64,000 nucleotides of DNA from Pratylenchus scribneri (lineage: Eukaryota; Nematoda; Chromadorea; Rhabditida; Pratylenchidae): assembly GCA_030063045.1 (NCBI GenBank), contig JAQSEB010000059.1:5505690-5569689 (forward strand), read 5' to 3'. Of this stretch, positions 1 through 11,178 are shown piece by piece. A program made the position numbers and the translations under genes. The notes below the pieces were generated by a model. That model was not told the origin of the DNA and did no database searches. It saw nothing but the letters and a program-made list of their open reading frames with translations. Numbering within the stretch: the stretch's first letter is position 1; each line of letters begins with the position of its first letter.

Positions 1-64
1 AGGCTTAGGCCTCAGGCGAAGGCCCGGGGCGAGAGCCTAGGCCCAACTCTCGCCCCAAACAATC
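1..64 (-). repeat. GC-rich dispersed repeat, copy 1
   Basis: This GC-rich stretch of the AGGCTTAGGCC / GGCGAGAGCC type stands out from the AT-rich surroundings. Its reverse complement aligns along most of its length with 45446-45512, sharing blocks such as TTTGGGGCG, CTCCGGGCCTTCGCC-like sequence and GAGCCTAA. Two copies 45 kb apart, one of them inside an intron, point to a mobile or dispersed repeat. It may continue left of the window. Confidence 0.6.
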
Positions 65-83
65 TTGGCCCTAGATCTTTAGC

Positions 84-2264
84 CTAGACTAATAGGATCA
101 GAATGAATTCCTCATTATTTAAGCACCTCTTGCCGTTGGAATCCATTCCCTTCAGTGGCCGGTACTCGACATACATTCTACAAAATGAATTAATATTATT
201 GGCCCAAAAGGTGGCACAAATTCGTGCCTGAATGCAAATTGATTCATAGCAAATTTCGGTGCCCCCAAATCCGGTGCAATTTCCACCCAAATGAATTCGA
301 CTTCGACAACGCCACACCAATTTATCGCAGAAGAGGAATTTCGAATCGCAAAATGGCATTTGAGGGGAACAATGCCGGATTGGCTCATATTCAAACCAAA
401 AATCTGCACAAAAAATAAATAATAAATTGTAATGATATGGATTGAATTGATAATTCAACCGGTATAATCATTGGAAAGACCATCACGATTTTGCAAATTG
501 AAAGGCTAAATTGTAATTTATTTTGATGGAATTGGCCAAAACCATTTTCAACCTTCATTTGTGCATCAAAATTGTGTTGTTTATTGCATGTTTTCTTAAA
601 TGTAAAGCATCAAATTTATATCGAATAGATCCATTTCCATGCCTGGGCATAATCATTCTCTCGTTGCCATCGATTCTGATTCCTCTGCCGAAATTGTTCC
701 CAAAGGAAATCCATGAAGGCATGATGAAAATAGAAGGTCGGATCGTTGGGCGAAACCCGAATGACGAACATGAAACCGCCCACCCAAACATGGGACAATC
801 CATGCATGGATTCAAATGTTTTGTCATGGCAAAAAGTGAGTTCACTGAAATTTGATCGGCCAACAATCCAATCCACATCCGCAGGGGACATCAATCTTTT
901 TTGTGAAGAATGCCCTAAGACCATAATTTGCCCTATTAACCTGTCCTGATTCCTTCCACCCGTCGACCTATTCACCAAAAATAATTAATTCCCCTTTTTC
1001 TTTCGACCACCTGAACAGTCTTTTAATTGGCACCGGACTCAATGGCATTAGCACATTTGTGTCCCAATCTTTGAAGGGCCCCGTGCTCACAAATCCATTT
1101 CCATTGCCCATCAGCTCATCCGCCCAAAGAATGCTGTCCGATGGATCAGGAAGGCCTTTAGTATATGTAAATATTTTGACCAATCATTTTTGCCCACCAT
1201 AGTCAAGGGTGGAATCCCAATAAGGCAGACCAACCAAATCGGGCACTTCATTTTGTAAAGCCGCCTCAAATTGTCTCAAAAATTCCCGATGCCAAGGCAG
1301 AAATGCGGGTCCTTTATGAAAAGAGGAGATGAGTGTATTTTTAGTTTAAATCATTGATATTCATTTTAGGCAATCAAAATTGCCAATTCTAAATTAATGC
1401 CAATGCCAACCGGTGTACATATTAATATGTGGATTCAACACCGTTTATTAAATGAATAATGCCTGAAGGCAATCTATTCAATCTATTTGACAAATTTTTC
1501 CTCCAGTATTCCCTAATATTGCAATGAATGTCCCATTCCCATCATAACAAAATTTTGGCTGACCCCAATGGGCGGCTGGCGCACTGTGCGGATAATGTAC
1601 CAAAATGTGCAAATCCCAAATGGTTATATTGTCGATTCGATGCTGCTTTAATCCATTTAATGCCTTCTGCAATTGTTTCCGTTCCAAATCGCTCATTGCC
1701 CTATATTCCTTCCGTATAAATTTCCTTCTCCCTTTTGGTGGTGGATTCTTTGGTCCGTTGTCCCCTTTCATCAAAGGCGCAAATTCATGTTGGCGCCTCA
1801 AACGTTGGATTTGTCCACAATTTTTCGTGCCATTTACAAATCTTTCCTTCCATTTTTTGTTCTTCCTTTCAATCCCCAAATTCCTTGTCCCTTCCAGCCA
1901 TTTCAAATATTCTCTCTGCGATTCTAAAATTCATTCTTTCCATTTTTAATATTCACAATTTCCCCAACCGGTTCTTTCGGAAAGATTCTCATCATTTTGT
2001 TCTCGGTCGTGAATCCATTGTTTTCGATGCTGGCAAACTCGACTACAAAATAAGAGAACGAATGGGGGGGGGGGGGGGGGGGGAATAAAAAAGGACAAAC
2101 TTTAGGTCTTCCGCTGAAAGATAATTAGAATGTGGAAGATGATGGCACAATTCAATTTCATTTACAAAATCCAAATTGGCATTTGAAGTTGATTGGATGG
2201 CAAAAACAATGATTAAGATGGAAATTGACAAAAGAAAAGAAGTGAGGCCGAATTGGGAGGGCAT
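84..2264 (-). CDS. Secreted tyrosinase (type 3 copper protein)
   Basis: This multi-exon gene encodes a copper monooxygenase that oxidises phenols to quinones; in nematodes such enzymes are linked to cuticle or eggshell hardening. The start chosen is the ATG at 2262-2264, which opens a hydrophobic signal peptide (MPSQFGLTSFLLSISILI). An exon near 1480-1900 carries the conserved lead-in RKEYRAMSDLER. About 1195-1330 carries the CuA end, HKGPAFLPWHREFLRQFE followed by LPYWDSTLD. About 985-1165 carries SILWADELMGNGNGF and STGPFKDWDT. About 640-965 carries the CuB region: HGLSHVWVGG, then SPNDPTFYFHHAFMDFLW. The distal exon (about 150-415) encodes a cysteine-rich tail (CSPQMPFCDSKFLFC) that may be a processing or binding module. 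Exons before 1900 and the exact 3' end are uncertain, and a run of 20 G near the first exon makes the frame there unsafe. The family call is secure; the span is approximate. Confidence 0.85.
2064..2083. repeat. Homopolymer of 20 G
   Basis: Twenty consecutive G, reading as C on the tyrosinase coding strand, lie just after the signal-peptide exon. The run would encode polyproline if translated, but more likely lies in or beside the first intron. Its length is prone to sequencing and replication error. Confidence 0.85.
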
Positions 2265-2306
2265 TTGGCGATTGAAATCATTTATTTGTTTATAAATTTT
2301 GGCCAA

Positions 2307-3428
2307 TTTTATTTGGATTCCTCCATCACGTTTATATGGGAAAGGAGGAAATTAAATTAATTGTTCTTTTCAACTTTTTTGGGTGAAAATGTTCAATTCA
2401 GAATTCAATGGGTGGCTGATTGGATTGGTTAAAAAATTGAAGGGAAATGGAGGAAGGGTGTCTGATTGTTGCTGAAGGGCAAAGGTGATGTGATTGAAAG
2501 GCTGAAGGGAATGAAAAATGAATGGTTTCCTTTCGTAGTGTTCATTCATCAATGCAGACCATCTTTCAATCAAAAATTGCCTTTCTCGCGCACCAGAACA
2601 ACAGGATGAATCAGCCAAAAAGGGCGATGGCAGTGGGGCGAATCAAGTTGGAAGGAATGTGAAGAATGAACAAATAAAACAGGAATGCATCCCCTGCGGG
2701 CTGGAAAAGGTACTTGTTTTTGGTTGATGGTTTTGTTTGGCAATTTTGTAAATATTGAAGTAGAGAAAGACAACACGGGCCAAAAGATGATGTCAAGGAG
2801 GATTTGGACTATTTCTTATTAACTAATGACTCTAAAGTTTAAACCGTATTCATAGCATTGTAATGAATGGCATTGGAGAAGACGAAAAAATGATCAGCTA
2901 CACTTTTTAATCAGCAGATTTCGCTTTTCTCGATTGATTTACCCTAATTTACTTAATGATAGGCAGCTGGCAGCAGTTTTGCTATCCTACTTTGCTGCCG
3001 ATCATCTCAATTTGCTTTTCTCAAAATGATAAACGGTAAAAAAAAAACTTTATTTCGATAAATGATCAACAATTGATGTGGATTCTTATCAATGTGAAAC
3101 CGATGATTGACGTGGATGTTGGAGAGAAAGTCTGGTGAAAATTTAATAGTGATTGATGTTCTCATTATCTTTATCATTTCTAAAAGCTAAATGGAATTTT
3201 TCGGTAAATTCGATAATGGGCTCATTTCCGGTAATAAGGCAAAAATAAAAATGGCAGAAAATTAGTAGGAAAAAATAGTAAATATAAACATAAGCAAAAT
3301 AAAAGAGAGAAAAGGGGAATTGGTCTAGTAAACAAAAAAGGGGTATTTGTTTAAAAATATACCTTGGGGGGAATATTTTCCGGAAGGCAGAGGGCAGAGC
3401 CTTAATATCTTAATAAGCTCTCGCACAC
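2307..3428. other. Intergenic, no supported gene
   Basis: Short open frames on the minus strand (2370-2776) overlap one another, show no family motif and have no convincing splice pattern. The last 100 bases before the tandem array are weakly repetitive, with cacctctttccc blocks that grade into the array. I see no gene here. Confidence 0.5.
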
Positions 3429-4490
3429 ATTTAACATTTAATTCCACCTCTTTCCCAAACATTTAATTCCACCTCTTTCCCAACAAACATTTGATTCCGC
3501 CTCTTTCCCCAACATTCTGATTTTTACAAACATTCTGATTTCTCCCACATTCTGATTCCTCCCAAACATTCTGATTTCTCCCACATTCTGATTCCTCCCA
3601 AACATTCTGATTCTCCCCAACATTCTGATTTTTACAAACATTCTGATTCTCCCCAACATTCTGATTTTTACAAACATTCTGATTTCTCCCAAACATTCTG
3701 ATTTCTCCCAAACATTCTGATTTCTCCCAAACATTCTGATTTCTCCCAAACATTCTGATTTCTCCCAAACATTCTGATTTCTTCCAAACATTCTGATTTC
3801 TCCCAAACATTCTGATTTCTCCCAAACATTCTGATTTCTCCCAAACATTCTGATTTCTTCCAAACATTCTGATTTCTCCCAAACATTCTGATTTCTCCCA
3901 AACATTCTGATTTCTCCCAAACATTCTGATTTCTCCCAAACATTCTGATTTCTCCCAAACATTCTGATTTCTCCCAAACATTCTGATTTCTCCCAAACAT
4001 TCTGATTTCTCCCAAACATTCTGATTTCTCCCGAACATTCTGATTTCTCCCAAACATTCTGATTCTCCCAAACATTCTGATTCTCCCCAACATTCTGATT
4101 TTTACAAACATTCTGATTTTCACAAACATTCTGATTTCTCCCAAACATTCTGATTTCTCCCAAACATTCTGATTTCTCCCAAACATTCTGATTTCTCCCA
4201 AACATTCTGATTTCTCCCAAACATTCTGATTTCTCCCAAACATTCTGATTTCTCCCAAACATTCTGATTTTCACAAACATTCTGATTTTCACAAACATTC
4301 TGATTTCTCCCAAACATTCTGATTTCTCCCAAACATTCTGATTTCTCCCAAACATTCTGATTTCTCACAAACATTCTGATTTTCACAAACATTCTGATTT
4401 TCATTTTTCCCAAACATTCTGATTTTTCCCAAATATTCTGATTTTATCCAAACATCTAATTTTATCCAGACATTCTAATTTTATCCAAAA
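3429..4490. repeat. 19-bp tandem array (minisatellite)
   Basis: About one kilobase of head-to-tail copies of a 19-bp unit, typically AAACATTCTGATTTCTCCC. Variants replace CTCCC by TTACA, TTCAC or CTTCC, and the edges degenerate (TTTAATTCCACCTCTTTCCC). Because 19 is not a multiple of three and the unit holds no stop on the minus strand, all three minus frames stay open for hundreds of codons, giving apparent proteins of repeated MFGRNQNVWEKSECLGEIR. I read these as by-products of the repeat and not as genes. The array lies between the tyrosinase (-) and SPT (+) 5' ends. Confidence 0.95.
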
Positions 4491-4867
4491 ACCTTCCTAT
4501 TTTTCTCGCATTTATCTATTTCATCAATTATTTACCACCAGAAAGAATAGGAAAAAATAAAAAATGGTATGTAGATTATTTTTATTTCCTTCTCCATTTT
4601 ATCCATTCTGGGAAATTCCATAATGGAAACTCGTTTAAACTACCTATTTGATAAGAGAAGTCCCAATATTATTTTTGGCAGGCAACCCAATTGACCTTCC
4701 TGTTGATCTTTTTATTCTATTTTTATTCTCTTGATTTATAGTTTATAATACCATCCACCACTTCTATAATAAAATAAGATCAAACGAAACTTTATTAAAA
4801 AAACGGATCTGCATTAAATTATAAAAACAATTCAGTTTATATATTTTTATTCCTAAAATTGCAGGAG

Positions 4868-7200
4868 ATGATTCACAAATTAAACCTTGAAAAATGTGCC
4901 AACAATTTCTTCCTTTACAAAATTGCACCATTTGAGAAAGAAGACCAATTGCTGGCTCATATTATCGATATTGAGGATTATTTTGGTGGATTCCTAATTG
5001 ACAAAGAAGCTGACAAAACAGGAAATCCCGCTGGAAATGATGAACGAAATGGCAAGAAGAAGGAAAAGAAGGTATAATTTACGCATCGGAATATGAATAT
5101 TTATTATTTATATTTAAGATTTCTAAGAAAATTGACCACCAATCGGACAACGATGAAGAATTTGAAAAGGTTATCAAAATAAACAACATTTTAATATTCG
5201 TAAATTTTAGTGCCATCCGCTCATTTCCATTTCGGTTTATTTCACTTGGTTTGTATTGACAGTGCATGCATATATTCGGGTGAATATTATTTAATAAATT
5301 TTGGACAAAATTTTTCATAATTTAAGGAATTCCTGCGTTATTATGGCTTCGAAAAGAACAAGGCAGGCGTTGAACGACCAGAATTGAGGGTAAATTTAAT
5401 TTTAAATTATTAATTAATAAATTCAAAATAGGAATTTGCGCCATTAGTGAATTCATTTGAAGCAATTTATGCCCGAAATTGTTATATGAGGGTCAGAGAC
5501 GTTTTCGAGCGACCAATTGGCAGCTGTCCCGGCGCTACAGTGTTTGTAATTTTTTTTATAATATAAATTGAAAGTTGAAAGAATTAATAATGAAAAATAA
5601 TTTATGAAAAATAAATTTATTTTCCAAAAATTGTTATTTTTTAGGAAACTTTTGGACAGAGAAACTGACGACTTTTGTTGGACATTCAAGTTTTAATTAA
5701 AAATTAATATTAATTAAAATGCATTTTTATTAGATTTCCCGGTACCCAAACGGAGGTGATCAATGCTGGCTCGTACAATTATTTGGGATTCGCCCAAACC
5801 AAAGGACCCTGTGCGGATGCGGCAGCCGAGGCAATCAAATTGCATGGAATTTCCACAATTGGGACAGTCCACGAAAATGGTTTGGGAATTAAATTAAATT
5901 AAAAATATTCCAATTTGAGGGCATTGCATTGTTCAAAATGAATTGGAAAAATTGGTTGCCGAATATATGGGGGTGGAGGCGGCAATTTGCTTTAGTATGG
6001 GATTTGCAACAAATTCAATGAATGTTGCCTGTTTAGTGGACAAAGTAAATTAATTTAAAATTATTTTAATTTAATTTTAAATAAATTGAAAGGATTCGTT
6101 GATTGTTTCGGACCAATATAACCACGCATCACTGATTTTGGGCGCCCGCATCTCCGGTGCCCAAATTCGAGTGTTCAAACATAACAATATGAAGGATTTG
6201 GAACGAGTTTTGCGCGAATCAATCATCAATGGGAACAGAAAAACGGGCACCCGATTCAGCAAAATTTTGGTTGTGGTCGAAGGAATTTATTCAATGGAAG
6301 GTTCAATGTGCAATTTGCCGGGAATAATTGAATTGAAAAAGAAATACAAATTTTACCTTTATTTGGATGAGGCACACAGCATTGGTTGATTTAAATTCAA
6401 TTAAAGTTAATTTATTTTGATTTTAAGGTGCAACCGGGAAAACTGGACGAGGAGTGGTTGAACATTTTGGCTTAAATCCAAAAGATGTGGACATTTTAAT
6501 GGGGTTAGTTAGTCAAATTCATCAAACAAATAATAAAGTTAATTTAAGGACTTTCACCAAAAGTTTTGGTGCCGCCGGCGGATATATGGCTGGGAAAAAG
6601 GTAATAAAACAATTAAATGTCATTCAAAATATTTTAAGGCATTGATTTCACATCTTCGCCGCCGTTCGCCCACCGGCTATTATTCATTGCCAATGTCGCC
6701 TCCAATCGCCCAACAAGTTTACACGTCAATGTCAATTATAATGGGCCGAGATGGAACAATGGACGGGGAAAGGAGGATTCAAAAATTGCACAGCAATACT
6801 CTTTATGTTCGGCAAAAACTCCAACAAATGGGATTCATTGTTTACGGCGATGACCATTCACCGATTATTCCAATCATGATTTATCATCCAACCAAATGCG
6901 GGTAAATTTAAATGAATAAATATACAAAAAATAATAATATTAAATCAGATTATGGGGTCGCCTAATGTTGGAACGCAAAATTGGGGTTGTGGTTGTTTCA
7001 TTTCCGGCCACTGCAATGACGTAAAAAAACAAAATAATCAATAAAATTAATCAATAATAATTTAAAGGGAAAGCCGGTGCCGAGTTTGCATTAGTGCGGC
7101 GCACACAAAGGAAATGCTGGACAAAATTTTGGAAGCCGTCGATGAAGTTGGCGACATTAGTTGGACAAAACATTCATACAAAAATGCAAAATTGAAGTGA
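4868..7200 (+). CDS. SPTLC2: Serine palmitoyltransferase, long-chain-base subunit 2
   Basis: This is the catalytic, PLP-dependent subunit that condenses serine with a fatty acyl-CoA at the ER membrane, the first step of sphingolipid synthesis. About ten exons can be joined. An N-terminal stretch is followed by a membrane segment ([19 protein letters not shown]) and then [19 protein letters not shown]. The core follows: [67 protein letters not shown] and [11 protein letters not shown]. The PLP-lysine motif [17 protein letters not shown] is complete. The C-terminal part reads [28 protein letters not shown] and [22 protein letters not shown], ending at the TGA 7198-7200. The first ATG lies 4 bases after a TTGCAG acceptor, which could be a trans-splice site or the end of an unseen 5' exon. 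The catalytic lysine and aspartate motifs mark it as the SPTLC2/3 type, not SPTLC1. Confidence 0.93.
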
Positions 7201-7800
7201 AATAATCGAAAGGAAATGAGGGGAAAAATTGACATCTGATTAAATACTCAATATCTAGTTCGATTTATTCATTATTTTTTTGTTGTCAAAATTGGTGCCA
7301 TATTTTCAAATTTTTAATTTATCAAAGAATAAAATGAATTTTTGATGGATATTTTTTAAAATTTACATAGAAAATATAGGATATGGCCAATTATCCCTTC
7401 TAAAGCAAATCCCAATGGCTCTTTCGAAGTGGATTAGTTAAATCCCTTAAAAATGAGCTACATGTGCTCATTCAATTCGCAATGATCGATTTACTCCCGA
7501 AAATTAAAAATTAATTTAAAGATCTTAAATTAAAAATATTATCCTCGGCCTGGAATTGAACCTTAGCAAAGAGGAACAACAAGTAGGCTTTAATAACCAA
7601 CTGCGCCATGCGCGCCTTTATATTCGACTTCTTAAATCGAAATAAAATTGAAGCGCCACTAAATTTACATATGAATTTTCATTAATGTCCCTCATCATCG
7701 ATTAAATTAAAATTCAAGCATCCTATCAAATTGAGCATGAATAGTAAAAATTTATTATCAAATTATAAACAAAAAAAAACAATAAAAAATATTTAACAAA
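7201..7800. other. Intergenic between convergent genes
   Basis: AT-rich spacer between the 3' ends of SPT (+) and ValRS (-). Apart from the tRNA-like relic at 7541-7617 I see only poly-A/T-rich 3'-UTR-like sequence. Confidence 0.6.
7541..7617 (-). other. tRNA-like relic (SINE head or pseudo-tRNA)
   Basis: On the minus strand there is an A-box-like TGGCGCAGTTGG followed about 40 bases later by a B-box-like GGTTCAATTCC, the layout of an RNA polymerase III internal promoter. The ends do not pair as an acceptor stem (GGCGCGC against a CCGAGGA-type 3' side), so it is not a functional tRNA. It is probably a tRNA-derived repeat fragment. Confidence 0.5.
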
Positions 7801-10800
7801 TTAAAAAGCACTATTTTGTTTTCTATTTGCGTTCATTCTCCCAATAAATTCATCATAATCTTCCTTTGATAATTTTGGTAATCCAGCAATCTTCTTAGCG
7901 GCCATAAATTGTCCATCCAAATTCAATTTGTCCATCAAAAAAGTTGATAAAAATGGCATAAATATTTGGAGTAGGCCCAATGAAATGGATGTGACTTCAA
8001 TGAGGGTTTTTGAAATTATTGTCAGCCTTTTTGAATCCTTTTTCCATAAACTTTGTTTTGTACTTTCCTAAAAATAATATTAAAAATTGAATTAATTATT
8101 TGAATTAAACCAACCAAATATTTGTCGCAAATTTCGGTGAGAATGAATTTGTAGAGATGAATGAATGCAAGATGTGGCCTATTTTGATCCATAAAATACA
8201 CATAAAATTGAACCATTCTGTCCAATTCGTCAATTATTTTCTCATCCTAAATTAAATTATATTTTTATTTAAATTTTTTATTTTACCTCTTTTGTGGGAT
8301 TTTCATCAATAATTTCGGCCTCCTCCTCATTTGCTGCATTTATTACCCTTTCCACATATTTGCACATATTCCAAACTTTATTACAAAAACGAAGTCCTTC
8401 TTCCGCAAAAATTGGAATATCAATGTGAATTTGAAAGTCGGTGATGTCGTGGCGGAGTAAAGCAAAACTTAAAATTAAATTTATTAAATTATATTAAATA
8501 TTATTTACCGAAGAGCATCTGCCCCGCACGCCTTCATTCCATTTGGAAAACGTTTTCGCAAATCTTGTTTAGCATTTTCTAAATTTAATATTATTTTTAT
8601 AATTAATTATTTAATTTTCAAACCAATTTCTTCGTCCGGAAGATTTGATTTTGCCAATTTTTCGATCATTTTTTTGAGACTAATTCCATTGATCACGTCC
8701 AATGGGTCGACCACATTGCCCAGCGATTTGCTCATTTTCCTATTTTGACTGTCCAAAATTAATCCATGAATGAGAATATTTGAAAATGGATATTTTCCCG
8801 TCAATCTAAAAATATTTTAAAATTAATTTTATTTTAGAATATATTTACCTTTGACAAATCATCAACATTCTGGCCACCCAAAACCCGACAATATCATGAC
8901 CAGTTTCCATTAAATTGAGCACATTTTCATAATCAATTTTTTGTTCTTTTGGCCATCCGCCAACCACAATTGGAATTAATGAAGAACTAAACCAAGTGTC
9001 CAGCACATCCTCATCTTGGGTCAATTTTGAGTCCAGCTCGCTTTCTTCTAATCTTTTTCGGGCCTCTTCTTCATTTATGGCAACAATCCATCTAAATTAT
9101 GAAAAATAATTAATCAGAAATCAAATTAAATTAAACCTTTTTGTGTTTTCAACAAAATATGCGGGAATTTTATGGCCCCAATGTAATTGTCTACTCAAAT
9201 TCCATGGCTCTTTATAATTTAGAAATTCCACAAATTTTCCTCTAATTGTTGGCGGATCCAATTTTAACTTAAATTAATTAAATAAAAAATTAATTTATAG
9301 AAAATTTACTTTGCCCGAATCCAAACTTTTCATCAAATCCGAATTCATTTGTTCCATATTCAAAAACCATTGTTCCCTCAAAATTGCCTCTTCCTCACCG
9401 ACCGCCTGGACTAATCGCTTTTCGCGAACAATCAAACCCAATTCATGCAATTTACAAAAAGCTTCTTGGACGGCCAGAGTGAAATGCTTAATTAAAATAA
9501 ATAATATTATTTTAAAATAATTTAATACTTTATCCATTGTATAAAACAATTTGGACCAATCCAAGCTGCAAGCCAATGAATTCAATTGGATGGTTATGTC
9601 ATTGATTCGTCTATAAATTATTTAAATATTATTGAATTTGATTTAGAAAAACAAACTCATTTTTCCATTTTTCGCAATGTTCCAGGAATTCTTGCTTTGT
9701 CAATTCATCCTTCTTCTTTCCCAAATGCCTGTAAATTTGTTTCTCCACCACCGTTTGCGTGGCAATTCCAGCATGATCGAAGCCAGGAATCCAAGAAACC
9801 TTAAATTAAAATATTATTAAAAATGGATAATATTTAATTTGGCGAAAACATTTAAAATGGCTAAAAGATTATAGCGGTTTAATGGTTTGGCCTAGACTCC
9901 AAAACGGTTAGACTAGCGCATCAGGCACCAAAATTTCTATTTTTTTTACTAGAAATGTAAGTAGAATGTATAAAAATGCATAAAAAGTGACAATTAAGTC
10001 CGAAAAAATTATTTGCCTCGAAGAGGGTTCGAACCCGGGACCTCAATTTTACAAAAAAAGCATCAACCCACTAAGCTAAAAATGTCCCTTTTATTTTGAC
10101 AATTAAATCTTCTTTACAAACCCTAATCAGCGTAAATTAAAAGAGCAATAAAAATAGTTAATCCCAAAACTATATAACCAATGGATAGATCTCAACAAGA
10201 TGCTTCGATTGGTATATAATTTGTTAAGGTTTGATATTAAGCGAATTAAAGGTTTATAGCATCTTAATGGGTTCAAAACGAATTAAAAATGGTTTTAAAC
10301 CTAAACCGGTTTATTTAATTAAAAAATCACTTGTTGCCACCGCGTATCGAACCGTCGACCACCCTAGGATAAATTGAGCGATCAAATCGACTGAGCTAAT
10401 TGTAGTGGTTGAACTCAAATTATTTACTAATAAATGATGCATCTCAAAAAGTATCCGATTGGCTAATGAGGATTAAAGCGCTATACTCTTTTCGCTTTTT
10501 TTCAATACTTTTGTCATTTTAAATATTATTGAATAATAAATTGATAAACCTTTTTGTCCAATAATCTATTAAATCGGCAAATGCTATCTTCAATGGCCAC
10601 TGTCAATGCATGTCCCACATGTAAATTTCCCGTAACATTTGGTGGTGGTAAAATCATTTTAAATGTTCCATTGGGCAAATCAGCAGAAGTGGATTCCTTT
10701 GTAAATTCACCATCCTTTTTTTGATAATGTTCCTCCACAATTTTTGCATCAAATTTGCCATAATCAACATTAAAGCTTAAAATACCAATATTTATTAAAT

Positions 10801-10911
10801 TTTGCAAATAAAAAACCTAGAATATTTGTACACGGATGAGAGAATTGTACAATAAATTCCTCGATTGAGCTTTAAACAATGCCGCAAATGTAAATGAATA
10901 TGTTTGTGCAT
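7801..10911 (-). CDS. VARS2: Valyl-tRNA synthetase, mitochondrial type, lacking the CP1 editing domain
   Basis: Class I synthetase that charges tRNA-Val. Exon 1 (ATG at 10909-10911) encodes a basic, acid-free leader ([17 protein letters not shown]) typical of a mitochondrial presequence. It splices to [19 protein letters not shown]. The HIGH-type motif is [15 protein letters not shown], then [47 protein letters not shown], and the KMSKS motif [17 protein letters not shown]. The C-terminal anticodon-binding part ends ...[10 protein letters not shown] at the TAA 7801-7803. Summing exons gives roughly 640 residues, against about 950 in the E. coli enzyme. One exon (about 9310-9490) runs from [14 protein letters not shown] straight to [12 protein letters not shown], where other ValRS carry about 200 residues of CP1 editing domain. 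Because the junction is inside an exon, a missed exon cannot explain it. The intron 9.8-10.5 kb is filled by transposon sequence. Mitochondrial targeting is inferred from the leader. Confidence 0.9.
9841..10514. mobile_element. TIR element (MITE family 1, copy 1) carrying a nested SINE
   Basis: The left end GGCGAAAACATTTAAAATGG...ATAGCGGTTTAAT is matched in inverted orientation by the right end ATTAAAGCGCTATACTCTTTTCGC...TTTTGTC, giving degenerate terminal inverted repeats of about 45 bp. The body matches the element at 33069-33474, including a shared tRNA-like core (B-box-like GGTTCGATACG on the minus strand, near 10340) with GTCGAC beside it. A second element (9906-10137) interrupts the left arm. 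The whole lies in an intron of the ValRS gene. Confidence 0.75.
9906..10137 (-). mobile_element. tRNA-derived SINE, copy 1 (nested)
   Basis: Homologous over about 230 bp to 22997-23225 in the opposite orientation. The minus strand shows an A-box (TAGCTTAGTGGG) and a perfect B-box (GGTTCGAACCC) about 40 bases apart, followed by an AT-rich tail with TAGTAAAAAAAAT-like sequence. The boundaries are set by where the two copies stop matching. It splits the left arm of the TIR element, so it inserted later. Confidence 0.75.
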
Positions 10912-11178
10912 AATTAAATCAACTTTTAAAAGAATATTAAACGATTATTTACTAAAATTGAAAAAAATATTTAATCGATACGTGTCGATTATAAATAAAA
11001 CATTGCAAAATAATTAATAATAAATGATTTATCAATTTATTATGTACAAATTTATATAGAGGTTTTGTTCAAATTTTTCACATAATTAAATTTTAAAAAT
11101 GAAAGGCTGATTAGAATTGCACGGGGAAATTAATGTGGGTGGGGGAAGAACATCTCATTATTATTACCCTATTATTTG

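Noticed and set aside
3438..4413. Long minus-strand ORFs with MFGRNQNVWEKSECLGEIR repeats
   Set aside because: All three frames are open through the 19-bp array, so openness carries no coding signal; no start context, signal peptide or splice links.
3429..4490. CRISPR-like repeat array
   Set aside because: Units are contiguous with no unique spacers, and the genome is eukaryotic.
10021..10090. Possible functional tRNA gene (GGTTCGAACCC and TAGCTTAGTGGG present)
   Set aside because: No pairing acceptor stem and a poly-T anticodon region; sequence is shared with a dispersed SINE.
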